64,000 bases of DNA from NCBI RefSeq assembly GCF_028736035.1, contig NZ_CP117866.1, positions 7,626,001 through 7,690,000 of the forward strand. The letters are read 5' to 3'. Within the stretch, counting starts at the first letter, position 1, and every line of letters begins with the position of its first letter. Of the stretch, positions 43,220 through 51,863 are shown piece after piece. Position numbers and translations under genes: made by a program. The stretch is from Streptomyces sp. T12. Lineage in GTDB: Bacteria; Actinomycetota; Actinomycetes; Streptomycetales; Streptomycetaceae. The notes beneath the pieces were generated by a model that saw only the letters and a program-made list of their open reading frames with translations, was not told the origin of the DNA and ran no database searches.

Positions 43220-43619
43220 CTTCCTGTCGAGGCCGGCGCCGAGGTGCACCTGATCAAGGTGGACGAGATCACCGAGGAGCAGTGGGCGACCCTCGATGCC
43301 TCGGACGCCATCGTGTTCGGTTCGCCGACCTGCATGGGCACCGCGTCCGGCGCCTTCCACGCAGTTCTTCCAGATCCTCGCCGCCCAGCTCGGCATGCAC
43401 TGGATCAACCTCGGCCTGCTCCCCGGCTGGAACAACAGCGCCGGCTCCGAGAACGACCTCAACCGCCTCGGCGTCTTCACCGGTGCCGCCGCCCAGACCA
43501 ACGCCGACCAGGGTCCGGAGGCCGTTCGCAAGGCCGACGTCGCGACGGCCGAGCACCTCGGGCGTCGGGTGGCCGAGACGGCGCATGTGTTCGCGCGAGG
43601 GCGCGCCGCGGCCGCCTGA
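43220..43619 (+). pseudogene. Broken flavodoxin-fold NAD(P)H quinone oxidoreductase (WrbA/NADPH-FMN reductase type)
   Basis: Two pieces of one gene. The first (43220-43365) reads EVHLIKVDEITEEQWATLD and FGSPTCMGTASGAFHA, the middle of an FMN-binding flavodoxin fold. The second, one frame off (about 43366-43619), reads QFFQILAAQLGMHWINLGLLPG through RRVAETAHVFARG, the C-terminus. The N-terminal phosphate loop is missing, and the roughly 35 residues that normally lie between FHA and QFFQ are also gone, at a junction near 43365. These are two deletions in what was probably the HxlR target gene. Function is lost. Confidence 0.8.
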
Positions 43620-43711
43620 GTCGCGCCGTAATGAACGCGCACGACGGGCCGTACCCGCAGTAGCCTGCCCAATCGAGCCGGCCACTGGGGAACGGCGCCT
43701 TGGGGGTGGGT

Positions 43712-44056
43712 GTGCGGGACGGCCCGTTCTACCGGGTGCGCAGGGACGGGTACGAGATCTGCTTCGTCCTGAGCGCGGGGGAGGACCTCGACGCGGTCTG
43801 CGACGTCGACATGTGGGTCACGTTCGCCGACGGACAGCGGTGGTCCGGGAGCGTCTGCACCCTCGACGAGGCGCGCCGCCTGATGGACCGCTGGAAGGAC
43901 ACCGGCGAGAACCTCGGCGGGCGCTACTTCTACGGCTGGGACAACCTGATCGTCCGAGACCCGGGCATCCCCGCAATGGTCCACGTCATCGACCACCTCG
44001 TCGCGACCGGCGACTACCGGTCGGCTCTGCGCCCGCTGGGCCTCGCCGAGGACTGA
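43712..44056 (+). CDS. Hypothetical protein
   Basis: A 114-residue protein without a recognised domain. It starts VRDGPFYRVRRDGYEICFVL (GTG at 43712, with a G-rich stretch upstream; GTG at 43706 and TTG at 43700 are alternatives), then WVTFADGQRWSGSVCTLDEARRLM and a C-terminal helix. The alternating strand/helix pattern suggests a small alpha/beta protein. It has typical codon usage. It converges with the CAP-domain gene, with seven bases between stops. Confidence 0.65.
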   Translation: MRDGPFYRVRRDGYEICFVLSAGEDLDAVCDVDMWVTFADGQRWSGSVCTLDEARRLMDRWKDTGENLGGRYFYGWDNLIVRDPGIPAMVHVIDHLVATGDYRSALRPLGLAED

Positions 44057-44063
44057 CAGCCGG

Positions 44064-45236
44064 TCAGTAACCGAAGTCCTGCGTCCACCAGGGCCCGCCG
44101 GAGCCGAAGTGCACACCGACCCCCAGCGTCTTGAAGTCGCAGTTCAGGATGTTGGCCTTGTGGCCCGGGCTGTTCATCCAGGCGTCCATCACCGCGGCCG
44201 CGTCGGCCTGGCCGCGGGCTATGTTCTCGCCGCCGAGGTCGGTTATGCCCGCCTTCGCGGCCCGGTCCCACGGAGAGGCGCCGCCGGGATCGGTGTGGTC
44301 GAAGAAGCCCTGCTCGGCCATGTCCTCGCTGAAGTCCTGAGCCAGATCGGCGAGTGAGCTGTTGGCGGCGACCGCGCTGCAGCCCACCTGCGCGCGCTCG
44401 TCGTTGACGAGCCGCAGCACCTCGGCCGCGGCGGCGACCTCCGCGGACACCGTCACGGGCGCGCTGGTCTTCTCCTTCTCCGGCTTCTTCTCGGGCGCCT
44501 TCGTGGCCGTACGCGAAGGGGTCTCCTTCGGCTTCTGGCTGGGCGTGGCCGATGGCTTCTTCGACGGCGTCTTCGTCGGTGCGGCCGACGAGGTCGACGG
44601 GGACGGCGAGGCGGGCCGCTGGACGTCGCGGCTGGTCGAGCCGCCGCCGTCGTGGTTCTCGGCGCTGCCGGACGTGCCGCCCTGTTCGCTCGGGGAGTTG
44701 GTCGGGGTGTCGGCGGCCTGCACCTTGTCCGCGCTGCCCGAGCCGCCGAGCTGGTAGTTGTCGATGCCGGGCACCACGCCGGTGGCGACGGCGACCGTGC
44801 CCAGGGCGACCGCCGCCGAGACGCCGAGCAGCCCGGTCTTCACCGGAACTCCGGCCTTCTTCTTGCGGCGGCGGTGCGAGCTGCCCCTTGGCCGCCCGGA
44901 GCCGCCGGAGGGCGTGAAGCCCTCACTGCGGAAGGCCGCGGTGGTCGCACCCGCGTCGGAGCCGCTGAGGGAGGCGGCGTCGCTGGGGAAGGTCGTGGTG
45001 CCGGTGATCCGGTCGTAGTCGTCGTCCGAGGCGAACAGGTAGGCGTCGCTCTTCGCGTAGGCCTCGGCGTACGCCTTCGGGTTCAGATAGGGGGCGATGC
45101 CCATCTGTGTGGGGTGGTCGCTCGTGTGCGAGTCCCGGGGGTCGTGCCCCTCCGTATAGGAGCCGTCCGTATGTGTGACCCCCGTGGCGCGGCCCGTGGC
45201 GGCGCGGCCGGCGGCGGAGCGTCGGTGGCGTCCCAT
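44064..45236 (-). CDS. Membrane-anchored CAP/SCP-domain protein
   Basis: A 390-residue protein with a long cytoplasmic N-terminus (about 130 residues, Arg/Ser-rich, RRRKKK before the membrane), one transmembrane segment near 135-155 (TGLLGVSAAVALGTVAVATG), an extracellular Ser/Thr/Pro/Lys linker (PTKTPSKKPSATPSQKPKET), and a C-terminal CAP domain (VLRLVNDERAQVGC, FFDHTDPGGASPWDRA, GENIARGQADAAAVMDAWMNSPGHKANIL). The CAP cavity His/Glu residues are present. The function of bacterial CAP proteins is mostly unknown. ATG at 45236 follows GAGGAAGG. Confidence 0.9.
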   Translation of the reverse strand: MGRHRRSAAGRAATGRATGVTHTDGSYTEGHDPRDSHTSDHPTQMGIAPYLNPKAYAEAYAKSDAYLFASDDDYDRITGTTTFPSDAASLSGSDAGATTAAFRSEGFTPSGGSGRPRGSSHRRRKKKAGVPVKTGLLGVSAAVALGTVAVATGVVPGIDNYQLGGSGSADKVQAADTPTNSPSEQGGTSGSAENHDGGGSTSRDVQRPASPSPSTSSAAPTKTPSKKPSATPSQKPKETPSRTATKAPEKKPEKEKTSAPVTVSAEVAAAAEVLRLVNDERAQVGCSAVAANSSLADLAQDFSEDMAEQGFFDHTDPGGASPWDRAAKAGITDLGGENIARGQADAAAVMDAWMNSPGHKANILNCDFKTLGVGVHFGSGGPWWTQDFGY

Positions 45237-45388
45237 GTTCTGGCCTTCCTCGTCCGTGCGGTCTCAACGTCCTCACAGAACTCACTCGATCGTGTGAGTT
45301 TCATATGGGATTCATTGGGTGGGGACGGTACCGCATGGCGCCAGAGGGGGAAGTGCCCGGAGAGACATTGGCCCGTTAGGTTGCACTC

Positions 45389-45670
45389 ATGAGCGAGGAT
45401 GTACGGCTGGTCGCCTGGGTGCGTGGACGCGTCCAAGGCGTGGGTTTTCGCTGGTTCACGCGGGCCAAGGCGCTCGAGATCGGCGGCCTGAGTGGTTTTG
45501 CTCTCAATTTGGACGACGGACGGGTCCAAGTCGTCGCGGAGGGGGCCCGGAATGGCTGCGAAGGACTCCTGGGCTGGCTTCAGGGCGACGACACGCCCGG
45601 GCGTGTGGACGGTGTCACCGAGATCTGGGACACACCTCGCGGGGGTTACGACGGCTTCGCCATCCGCTGA
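45389..45670 (+). CDS. acyP: Acylphosphatase
   Basis: Small enzyme that hydrolyses acylphosphates. 93 residues. [16 protein letters not shown] near residue 13 holds the phosphate-binding loop with the catalytic Arg, and [18 protein letters not shown] near 35 holds the catalytic Asn. ATG at 45389 has no Shine-Dalgarno, but TAGGTT lies 6 bases upstream, as in leaderless transcripts. Confidence 0.94.
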   Translation: MSEDVRLVAWVRGRVQGVGFRWFTRAKALEIGGLSGFALNLDDGRVQVVAEGARNGCEGLLGWLQGDDTPGRVDGVTEIWDTPRGGYDGFAIR

Positions 45671-46054
45671 GCCGGATCTGTAAAACGTCCCTGATGCAAG
45701 CGGAAGGACGTGCCACCGGCAACTGCCCCAAGCAGAAAGGAGCAGGTGGTTGCCAAGAACCGCTTGCAGTGGCAGGCTCCGCACGTAAGGATGATCGCCA
45801 CGCCCCGAGGGGCCCGCAGGAGTCGCCGCGCAGCCGCCATTCGGCCGTGTGCCCCCGGGTTTGCCCACCAATACGGGGCGTGATCGTGTTGACCGTCAAA
45901 CTTTTTGGTGAGACGCTGAAAGCCCCGCGCACCTTCGCTGTTTGGCGTGGCTGAAACGGCAGCACAACCCCAGGCCTGCCAAGCAACCGCGGGTGCGAAT
46001 CCCTCACGACCCACACCGCATCGGTCGGTCACTCAGTGTGGAGGACCATCCATC
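45671..46054. other. Intergenic region with possible structured leader upstream of the 67-residue gene
   Basis: Almost 400 bases without a convincing gene. It contains CGTCC/GGACG arms around 45691-45715, two mutually exclusive pairings between GCCACCGGCAACTGC (about 45711) and GCAGGTGGTTGCC (about 45742), an AAAGGAG followed three bases later by GTG that could open a 45-codon frame (45746-45883), and near 45990-46015 a sequence that mimics a tRNA T-arm without a matching acceptor stem. The pattern would suit a structured untranslated leader or small RNA, but I recognise no known family. Confidence 0.35.
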
Positions 46055-46258
46055 ATGGCAAAGGCGCTTCTCGGTTACGTCGGCGGCTCCGACCCTCGAC
46101 TCCTCGCCGAGATGCGACGGCTCCAGCAGCGCGTCCAGGACCTGGAATCCGAGCTCGGACGGATCCAGGCCGAGAATGACGCCCTGCAGGCTGCCGCTTC
46201 TCACGACAGTCTCATGGAGAGCATCGACGCACACCAGGCGGAGCCTGCGCTCACCTGA
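46055..46258 (+). CDS. Small coiled-coil protein
   Basis: A 67-residue protein: MAKALLGYVGGSDPRLLAEM then a heptad-rich helix (RLQQRVQDLESELGRIQAEND). It probably dimerises through the coiled coil; function unknown. ATG at 46055 has a perfect GGAGGA nine bases upstream, suggesting strong translation. It lies between acyP and smc, with an excellent terminator downstream, so it is a separate unit with its own long leader. Confidence 0.85.
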   Translation: MAKALLGYVGGSDPRLLAEMRRLQQRVQDLESELGRIQAENDALQAAASHDSLMESIDAHQAEPALT

Positions 46259-46327
46259 TCACTGCATCGCTCCACAACAGCACAAGCAGTGGTTGGGCGG
46301 CCCGTATCCAACCGCTAAGTAGTTGTC

Positions 46328-46350
46328 AGACGACTGGCATGCCAGCCGTC
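46328..46350. repeat. Imperfect palindrome after the 67-residue gene
   Basis: GACGACTGGCATGCCAGCCGTC (46329-46350 in outline) folds to a ten-pair stem with one mismatch. With the following hairpin it may make a double terminator. Confidence 0.5.
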
Positions 46351-46359
46351 AGAAGTTGC

Positions 46360-46381
46360 AAGGGACGCTTCGGCGTCCCTT
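46360..46381 (+). terminator. Intrinsic terminator with TTCG tetraloop
   Basis: Stem AAGGGACGC/GCGTCCCTT closed by TTCG, followed by the T/C-rich CTTTCTTGCC. It insulates smc from upstream transcription. Confidence 0.9.
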
Positions 46382-46523
46382 CTTTCTTGCCTGCCCCCGC
46401 TTGCTGCGCTTACTGCCCCGCGCATCCTTTCACCCTCTTTAACGTCTGGTGTGCCCTGCACGTTCATCGGTGAAACCGTGGGTTCATGGAGTGACATCCG
46501 GGCGGCAGGTAGAGTCCAGCGGC

Positions 46524-49500
46524 GTGCACCTCAAGGCCCTGACCCTCCGCGGGTTCAAGTCGTTCGCCTCGGCGACCACGCTCCGGTTCGAGCCGGGGAT
46601 CACGTGTGTCGTCGGTCCGAACGGCTCGGGCAAGTCCAATGTCGTGGACGCGCTCAGCTGGGTCATGGGCGAGCAGGGTGCGAAGTCGCTGCGCGGCGGC
46701 AAGATGGAGGACGTCATCTTCGCCGGCACGACCGGCCGTCCGCCACTTGGCCGTGCCGAGGTTTCGCTGACCATCGACAACTCCGATGGCGCACTGCCCA
46801 TCGAATACGCCGAGGTCACCATCACGCGGATCATGTTCCGCAACGGCGGCAGTGAGTACCAGATCAACGGCGACACCTGCCGGCTGCTCGACATCCAGGA
46901 GCTGCTGTCCGACTCCGGTATCGGCCGTGAGATGCACGTCATCGTCGGCCAGGGCCAGCTCGACTCCGTCCTGCACGCCGACCCCATGGGCCGCCGCGCC
47001 TTCATCGAGGAGGCCGCGGGCGTCCTCAAGCACCGCAAGCGCAAGGAGAAGGCGCTCAGGAAGCTGGACGCGATGCAGGCCAACCTCGCGCGCGTGCAGG
47101 ACCTGACGGACGAACTGCGCCGGCAGTTGAAGCCGCTGGGCCGCCAGGCGGCGGTGGCGAGAAGGGCCGCCGTCATCCAGGCGGACCTGCGCGACGCCCG
47201 CCTGCGCCTCCTCGCCGACGATCTCGTACGGCTCCGGGAGGCGCTCCAGGCCGAGGTGGCCGACGAGGCCGCGCTGAAGGAGCGCAAGGAAGCCGCCGAG
47301 CAGCAGCTGAAGAAGGCGCTCCAGCGTGAGGCGCTCCTGGAGGACGAGGTACGGCAGCTCACGCCGCGGCTGCAGCGGGCCCAGCAGACCTGGTACGAGC
47401 TGTCCCAGCTCGCGGAGCGGGTGCGCGGCACGATCTCGCTGGCCGACGCGCGCGTGAAGAGCGCGACATCCGTGCCACCGGAGGAACGCCGCGGCCGCGA
47501 CCCCGAGGACATGGAGCGCGAGGCCGCCCGGATCCGCGAGCAGGAGGCCGAGCTGGAAGCGGCCCTGGAGGCGGCCGAGCGGGCACTGGAGGACACGGTC
47601 GCCCACCGTGCCGAACTGGAACGTGAACTCACGCAGGAAGAACGGCGCCTGAAGGACGTCGCTCGTGCCATCGCCGACCGCCGCGAGGGGCTGGCCCGGC
47701 TGAACGGGCAGGTCAACGCGGCCCGTTCACGTGCGGCCTCCGCCCAGGCCGAGATCGACCGCCTGGCCGCCGCGCGGGACGAGGCCCAGGAGCGGGCCTT
47801 CGCAGCGCAGGAGGAGTACGAGGCCCTGAAGGCCGAGGTCGACGGCCTGGACGCCGGCGACGCGGAACTCGCCGAACAGCACGAGGCGGCGAAGCAGCAG
47901 CTCGCGGAGGCGGAGGCCGCCCTGTCCGCGGCCCGCGAGGCGGCCACCGCGGCGGAACGGGGGCGCGCCGCGACCCAGGCCCGCCACGAGGCGCTGGCGC
48001 TGGGCCTGCGCCGCAAGGACGGCACCGGCGCACTGCTCGGCGCGAAGGACCGCCTCACGGGGCTGCTCGGCCCGGCCGCGGAGCTGTTGACGCTGACACC
48101 GGGGTACGAGGTTCCGCTCGCGGCCGCGTTCGGCGCGGCGGCGGACGCGATCGCGGTGACGTCGCCGTCCGCCGCGGCCGAGGCGATCCGGCTGCTGCGG
48201 AAGCAGGACGCAGGGCGAGCGGCACTGCTGCTGAGCGGAGCCCCCGACGACGTACCGGGGCAGCCGCACACCGATGGGCCGCCGTACGCCGCCGACCTGG
48301 TCCGCGGTCCCGACGAGCTCATGCCCGCCGTACGCCGTCTGCTGCGCGGCATCGTCGTCGTCGCCACCCTCGAGGACGCCGAGGACCTCGTCTACACCCG
48401 CCCCGACCTCACCGCCGTAACGGCCGAAGGCGACCTGCTGGGCGCGGGCTTCGCGCACGGGGGGTCCGCCGGGGCGCCCAGTCTGCTCGAAGTGCAGGCC
48501 TCCGTGGACGAGGCCGCCGCCGAGTTGGAAGAGCTGGCTGTGCGGTGCGAGGAACTGGCCGGGGCGCAGCATGCGGCGGGTGAGCGGCGCAAGGAGTGTG
48601 CCGGGCTCGTCGAGGAGCTGGGGGAGCGGCGCCGGGCGGCCGATCGGGAGAAGTCGGCCGTCGCCCAGCAGCTCGGGCGGCTCGCGGGGCAGGCGCGGGG
48701 TGCCGCGGGCGAGGCCGAGCGGTCCGTTGCCGCCGCCGCGCGGGCGCAGGAGTCGCTCGACAAGGCCCTCCAAGAGGTCGAGGAGCTGGCCGAGCGGCTC
48801 GCCGTCGCCGAGGAGATGCCGGTCGAGGAGGAGCCCGACACGTCGGTACGGGACCGTCTCGCCGCCGATGGCGCCAACGCCCGGCAGACCGAGATGGAGG
48901 CCCGGCTCCAGGTCCGTACGCACGAGGAGCGGGTCAAGGGACTGGCCGGACGTGCCGACTCCCTCGACCGGGCCGCCCGCGCCGAACGCGAGGCACGCGC
49001 GCGTGCCGAGCAGCGGCGGGCGAGGCTGCGGCACGAGGCGGCCGTCGCCGAAGCCGTCGCCTCCGGCGCGCGCCAACTCCTCGCGCACGTCGAGGTCTCC
49101 CTCGCCCGCGCCGGCGAGGAGCGCACCGCCGCCGAGGCCGCCAAGGCACGGCGTGAGCAGGAGCTGGCCGCCGCCCGAAACGAAGGCCGCGACCTCAAGG
49201 CCGAACTCGACAAGCTGACCGACTCCGTCCACCGTGGCGAAGTCCTCGGCGCCGAGAAGCGGATGCGGATCGAGCAGCTGGAGACCAAGGCGCTGGAGGA
49301 ACTGGGCGTCGAACCGGCCGGGCTCGTCTCCGAGTACGGCCCTCACCAGCTCGTCCCGCCCTCCCTGGCCGCCGAGGGCGAGCAGCTCCCCGAGGACCCC
49401 GAGCACCCCCGCAACCAGCCCAAGCCCTTCGTCCGGGCCGAGCAGGAGAAGCGGCTCAAGGCCGCCGAGCGCGCCTACCAGCAGCTCGGCAAGGTCAACC

Positions 49501-50078
49501 CGCTCGCCCTGGAGGAGTTCTCCGCGCTGGAGGAACGGCACAAGTTCCTCAGTGAGCAGCTCGAGGACCTGAAGAAGACCCGCGCCGACCTGCTCCAGGT
49601 CGTCAAGGAGGTCGACGAGCGCGTCGAGCAGGTCTTCACCGAGGCCTACCGGGACACGGCCCGGGAGTTCGAGGGTGTCTTCAGCCGACTGTTCCCCGGG
49701 GGCGAGGGACGGCTGATCCTGACCGATCCCGACAACATGCTCACCACGGGCGTCGATGTCGAGGCGCGTCCGCCGGGCAAGAAGGTCAAGCGGCTGTCGC
49801 TGCTCTCGGGTGGTGAGCGCTCACTCACCGCTGTCGCGCTGCTCGTGTCGATCTTCAAGGCCCGGCCGAGCCCGTTCTACGTCATGGACGAGGTCGAGGC
49901 CGCCCTCGACGACACCAACCTGCAGCGGCTGATCCGCATCATGCAGGAGCTGCAGGAAGCCTCGCAGCTGATCGTGATCACCCACCAGAAGCGCACGATG
50001 GAGGTCGCCGACGCGCTGTACGGCGTCTCCATGCAGGGCGACGGGGTGTCCAAGGTCATCAGCCAGCGACTTCGCTGA
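46524..50078 (+). CDS. smc: Chromosome segregation ATPase SMC
   Basis: Condensin core subunit that folds and segregates the chromosome, working with ScpA and ScpB. 1184 residues. Walker A is VVGPNGSGKSNVVDAL near residue 28, followed by QGQLD; long coiled coils surround the hinge (about 500-650, DRLTGLLGPAAELLTLTPGYE), and the C-terminal ABC signature LSLLSGGERSLTAVALL with Walker B FYVMDEVEAALDD is near 1085-1120. GTG at 46524 starts VHLKALTLRGFKSFA. It is followed by a 230-base gap before glcP. Confidence 0.97.
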   Translation: MHLKALTLRGFKSFASATTLRFEPGITCVVGPNGSGKSNVVDALSWVMGEQGAKSLRGGKMEDVIFAGTTGRPPLGRAEVSLTIDNSDGALPIEYAEVTITRIMFRNGGSEYQINGDTCRLLDIQELLSDSGIGREMHVIVGQGQLDSVLHADPMGRRAFIEEAAGVLKHRKRKEKALRKLDAMQANLARVQDLTDELRRQLKPLGRQAAVARRAAVIQADLRDARLRLLADDLVRLREALQAEVADEAALKERKEAAEQQLKKALQREALLEDEVRQLTPRLQRAQQTWYELSQLAERVRGTISLADARVKSATSVPPEERRGRDPEDMEREAARIREQEAELEAALEAAERALEDTVAHRAELERELTQEERRLKDVARAIADRREGLARLNGQVNAARSRAASAQAEIDRLAAARDEAQERAFAAQEEYEALKAEVDGLDAGDAELAEQHEAAKQQLAEAEAALSAAREAATAAERGRAATQARHEALALGLRRKDGTGALLGAKDRLTGLLGPAAELLTLTPGYEVPLAAAFGAAADAIAVTSPSAAAEAIRLLRKQDAGRAALLLSGAPDDVPGQPHTDGPPYAADLVRGPDELMPAVRRLLRGIVVVATLEDAEDLVYTRPDLTAVTAEGDLLGAGFAHGGSAGAPSLLEVQASVDEAAAELEELAVRCEELAGAQHAAGERRKECAGLVEELGERRRAADREKSAVAQQLGRLAGQARGAAGEAERSVAAAARAQESLDKALQEVEELAERLAVAEEMPVEEEPDTSVRDRLAADGANARQTEMEARLQVRTHEERVKGLAGRADSLDRAARAEREARARAEQRRARLRHEAAVAEAVASGARQLLAHVEVSLARAGEERTAAEAAKARREQELAAARNEGRDLKAELDKLTDSVHRGEVLGAEKRMRIEQLETKALEELGVEPAGLVSEYGPHQLVPPSLAAEGEQLPEDPEHPRNQPKPFVRAEQEKRLKAAERAYQQLGKVNPLALEEFSALEERHKFLSEQLEDLKKTRADLLQVVKEVDERVEQVFTEAYRDTAREFEGVFSRLFPGGEGRLILTDPDNMLTTGVDVEARPPGKKVKRLSLLSGGERSLTAVALLVSIFKARPSPFYVMDEVEAALDDTNLQRLIRIMQELQEASQLIVITHQKRTMEVADALYGVSMQGDGVSKVISQRLR

Positions 50079-50193
50079 CGCCGCCGGTCAGTCTCGACCG
50101 TCGATCACGACCGTCGAACACTTCACCTTCACTTCTTCAATAAGTGAACACATCTCGCCAAATCGCGTCTCGAAAGTCACAGCCACCCCTCTA

Positions 50194-50221
50194 TTGACTT
50201 CGAAACTTGAAGGCATAGTCT
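50194..50221 (+). promoter_or_regulatory. glcP: Promoter of glcP with overlapping dyad
   Basis: TTGACT-16 bp-TAGTCT, close to the vegetative consensus. CTTC-N7-GAAG (50198-50212) lies between the elements and could be an operator. The stretch 50130-50250 is notably A/T-rich. Confidence 0.55.
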
Positions 50222-50308
50222 CTGCAACGTTGCTTTTACCTTCAGGTATCACTACTTGGAGCGGCTGACCCCCACCCGGCAGCGTTGCCGGTGGCCCGAG
50301 GAGTACAC

Positions 50309-51724
50309 GTGACCAGCACAGCGCAGGCACCCACGTCAGGAGCCAGGACGGCTCACCCCGAGCATCTCGGGCACGTCGTCTTCATCACCGCAGCGGCCGC
50401 CATGGGCGGCTTCCTCTTCGGCTACGACAGCTCCGTCATCAACGGAGCCAACGGTGGTATCCAGGCCCGGTTCGACCTCAGCTCCGGTGTCACCGGGACC
50501 GTCGCCGCCAGCGCCCTGCTCGGCAGCGCCGTCGGCGCCGCGATCGCCGGCCGCATAGCCGACCGCATCGGCCGCATCCGCGTCATGCAGATCGCGGCGG
50601 TGCTGTTCGCCGTGAGCGCCGTCGGTTCGGGCCTTCCGTTCGCCGCGTGGGACCTCGCCGCCTGGCGTGTGCTCGGCGGTATCGCCATCGGCATGGCCTC
50701 GGTCATCGGCCCGGCCTACATCGCCGAGGTCGCCCCGCCCGCCTACCGCGGCCGGCTCGCCTCGTTCCAGCAGGCCGCCATCGTCATCGGCATCGCCGTC
50801 TCCCAGCTCGTCAACTGGGCTATCCTCAACATGGCCGACGGCGAGGAGCGCGGGAGGGTCGCGGGCCTGGAGGCCTGGCAGTGGATGCTCGGCGTGATGC
50901 TGGTACCCGCGGTGATCTACGGCCTGCTGTCCTTCGCCATCCCCGAGTCCCCGCGCTATCTGATCAGCGTCGGCCGCGTCGAGGACGCGAAGAAGGTGCT
51001 CGCGGACGTCGAGGGCGGGACGGACCTGGACGGCCGGGTCGCCGAGATCGAGCGCGCCATGCACAGCGACCACAAGTCGACGTTCCGGGACCTGCTGGGC
51101 GGCCGGTTCGGTCTGCTGCCGATCGTGTGGATCGGTATCGGCCTCTCCGTCTTCCAGCAGCTGGTCGGCATCAACGTCATCTTCTACTACTCGAACCTGC
51201 TGTGGCAGTCCGTCGGCGTCGACCCGTCGAGCTCGTTCTTCTACTCGTTCGAGACCTCGATCATCAACATCGTCGGCACCGTGATCGCGATGATCTTCGT
51301 CGACCGCATCGGCCGCAAGCCGCTCGCCCTCATCGGCTCCGTCGGCATGGGCATCGCGCTCGCGGCGGCCGCCTGGGCCTTCTCCTTCCAGAGCGGCAAC
51401 GACCCGCTGCCGACCGCGCAGGGCTACGTCGCGCTGATCGCCGCCAACGCCTTCGTCCTCTTCTTCGCCCTGTCCTGGGGCGTGGTCGTCTGGGTCATGC
51501 TCGGCGAGGTCTTCCCGAACAAGATCCGCGCCGCCGCCCTGGGTGTCGCGGCCTCGGCCCAGTGGATCGCCAACTGGGTGATCACGATCACCTTCCCGGA
51601 CCTGTCGGACTGGAACCTGTCGCTCACCTACGTCATGTACGCGGTGTTCGCCTTCCTCTCCATCCCGTTCATCCTCAAGTTCGTGCCCGAGACCAAGGGC
51701 AAGAAGCTGGAGGAGATGGGCTGA
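50309..51724 (+). CDS. glcP: Glucose permease, sugar porter family (MFS)
   Basis: Proton-linked hexose transporter of 471 residues with twelve membrane segments. Sugar porter signatures are visible: GRIADRIGRIRV near 88 (RXGRR-like), RVLGGIAIGMASVIGPAYIAEVAPPAYRG near 125-155, PESPRYLI near 217, QQLVGINVIFYYSN near 283 and VPETKGKKLEE at the C-terminus. GlcP is the main glucose uptake system in Streptomyces, which use a facilitator rather than a PTS for glucose, and its gene lies after smc in S. coelicolor (glcP1) as I recall. GTG at 50309 follows GAGGAG. A very strong terminator follows. Confidence 0.95.
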   Translation: MTSTAQAPTSGARTAHPEHLGHVVFITAAAAMGGFLFGYDSSVINGANGGIQARFDLSSGVTGTVAASALLGSAVGAAIAGRIADRIGRIRVMQIAAVLFAVSAVGSGLPFAAWDLAAWRVLGGIAIGMASVIGPAYIAEVAPPAYRGRLASFQQAAIVIGIAVSQLVNWAILNMADGEERGRVAGLEAWQWMLGVMLVPAVIYGLLSFAIPESPRYLISVGRVEDAKKVLADVEGGTDLDGRVAEIERAMHSDHKSTFRDLLGGRFGLLPIVWIGIGLSVFQQLVGINVIFYYSNLLWQSVGVDPSSSFFYSFETSIINIVGTVIAMIFVDRIGRKPLALIGSVGMGIALAAAAWAFSFQSGNDPLPTAQGYVALIAANAFVLFFALSWGVVVWVMLGEVFPNKIRAAALGVAASAQWIANWVITITFPDLSDWNLSLTYVMYAVFAFLSIPFILKFVPETKGKKLEEMG

Positions 51725-51784
51725 CCGGCCCCCGATCTCGGGGAGAAGGGCCAAGTCCCCGCTGCCCCTCTCCCCGTAACCCCG

Positions 51785-51825
51785 CCGCCGCCCCGGCTCG
51801 GCCACTGCCCGAGCCGGGGCGGCGG
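51785..51825. terminator. glcP: Terminator of glcP
   Basis: A perfect 17-bp stem starting CCGCCGCCCCGGCTCGG, loop CCACTGC, then TTTCT. It also separates glcP from the converging LLM gene. Confidence 0.92.
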
Positions 51826-51863
51826 TTTCTCGTACGTCACCACCCGTTCCGGATATCAGCAGG

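Noticed and set aside
45746..45883. 45-codon frame with AAAGGAG upstream
   Set aside because: Spacing to GTG is only three bases and the Arg-rich sequence has no recognisable feature; not called as a gene.
45985..46020. tRNA-like T-arm (GGGTGCGAATCCC) near the 67-residue gene
   Set aside because: No matching 5' acceptor strand, D-arm or anticodon arm within 60-90 bases; a T-stem mismatch is also present.
50088..50330. 80-codon minus-strand frame between smc and glcP
   Set aside because: No ribosome binding site and it covers the glcP promoter and the glcP N-terminus; probably chance in the A/T-richer gap.
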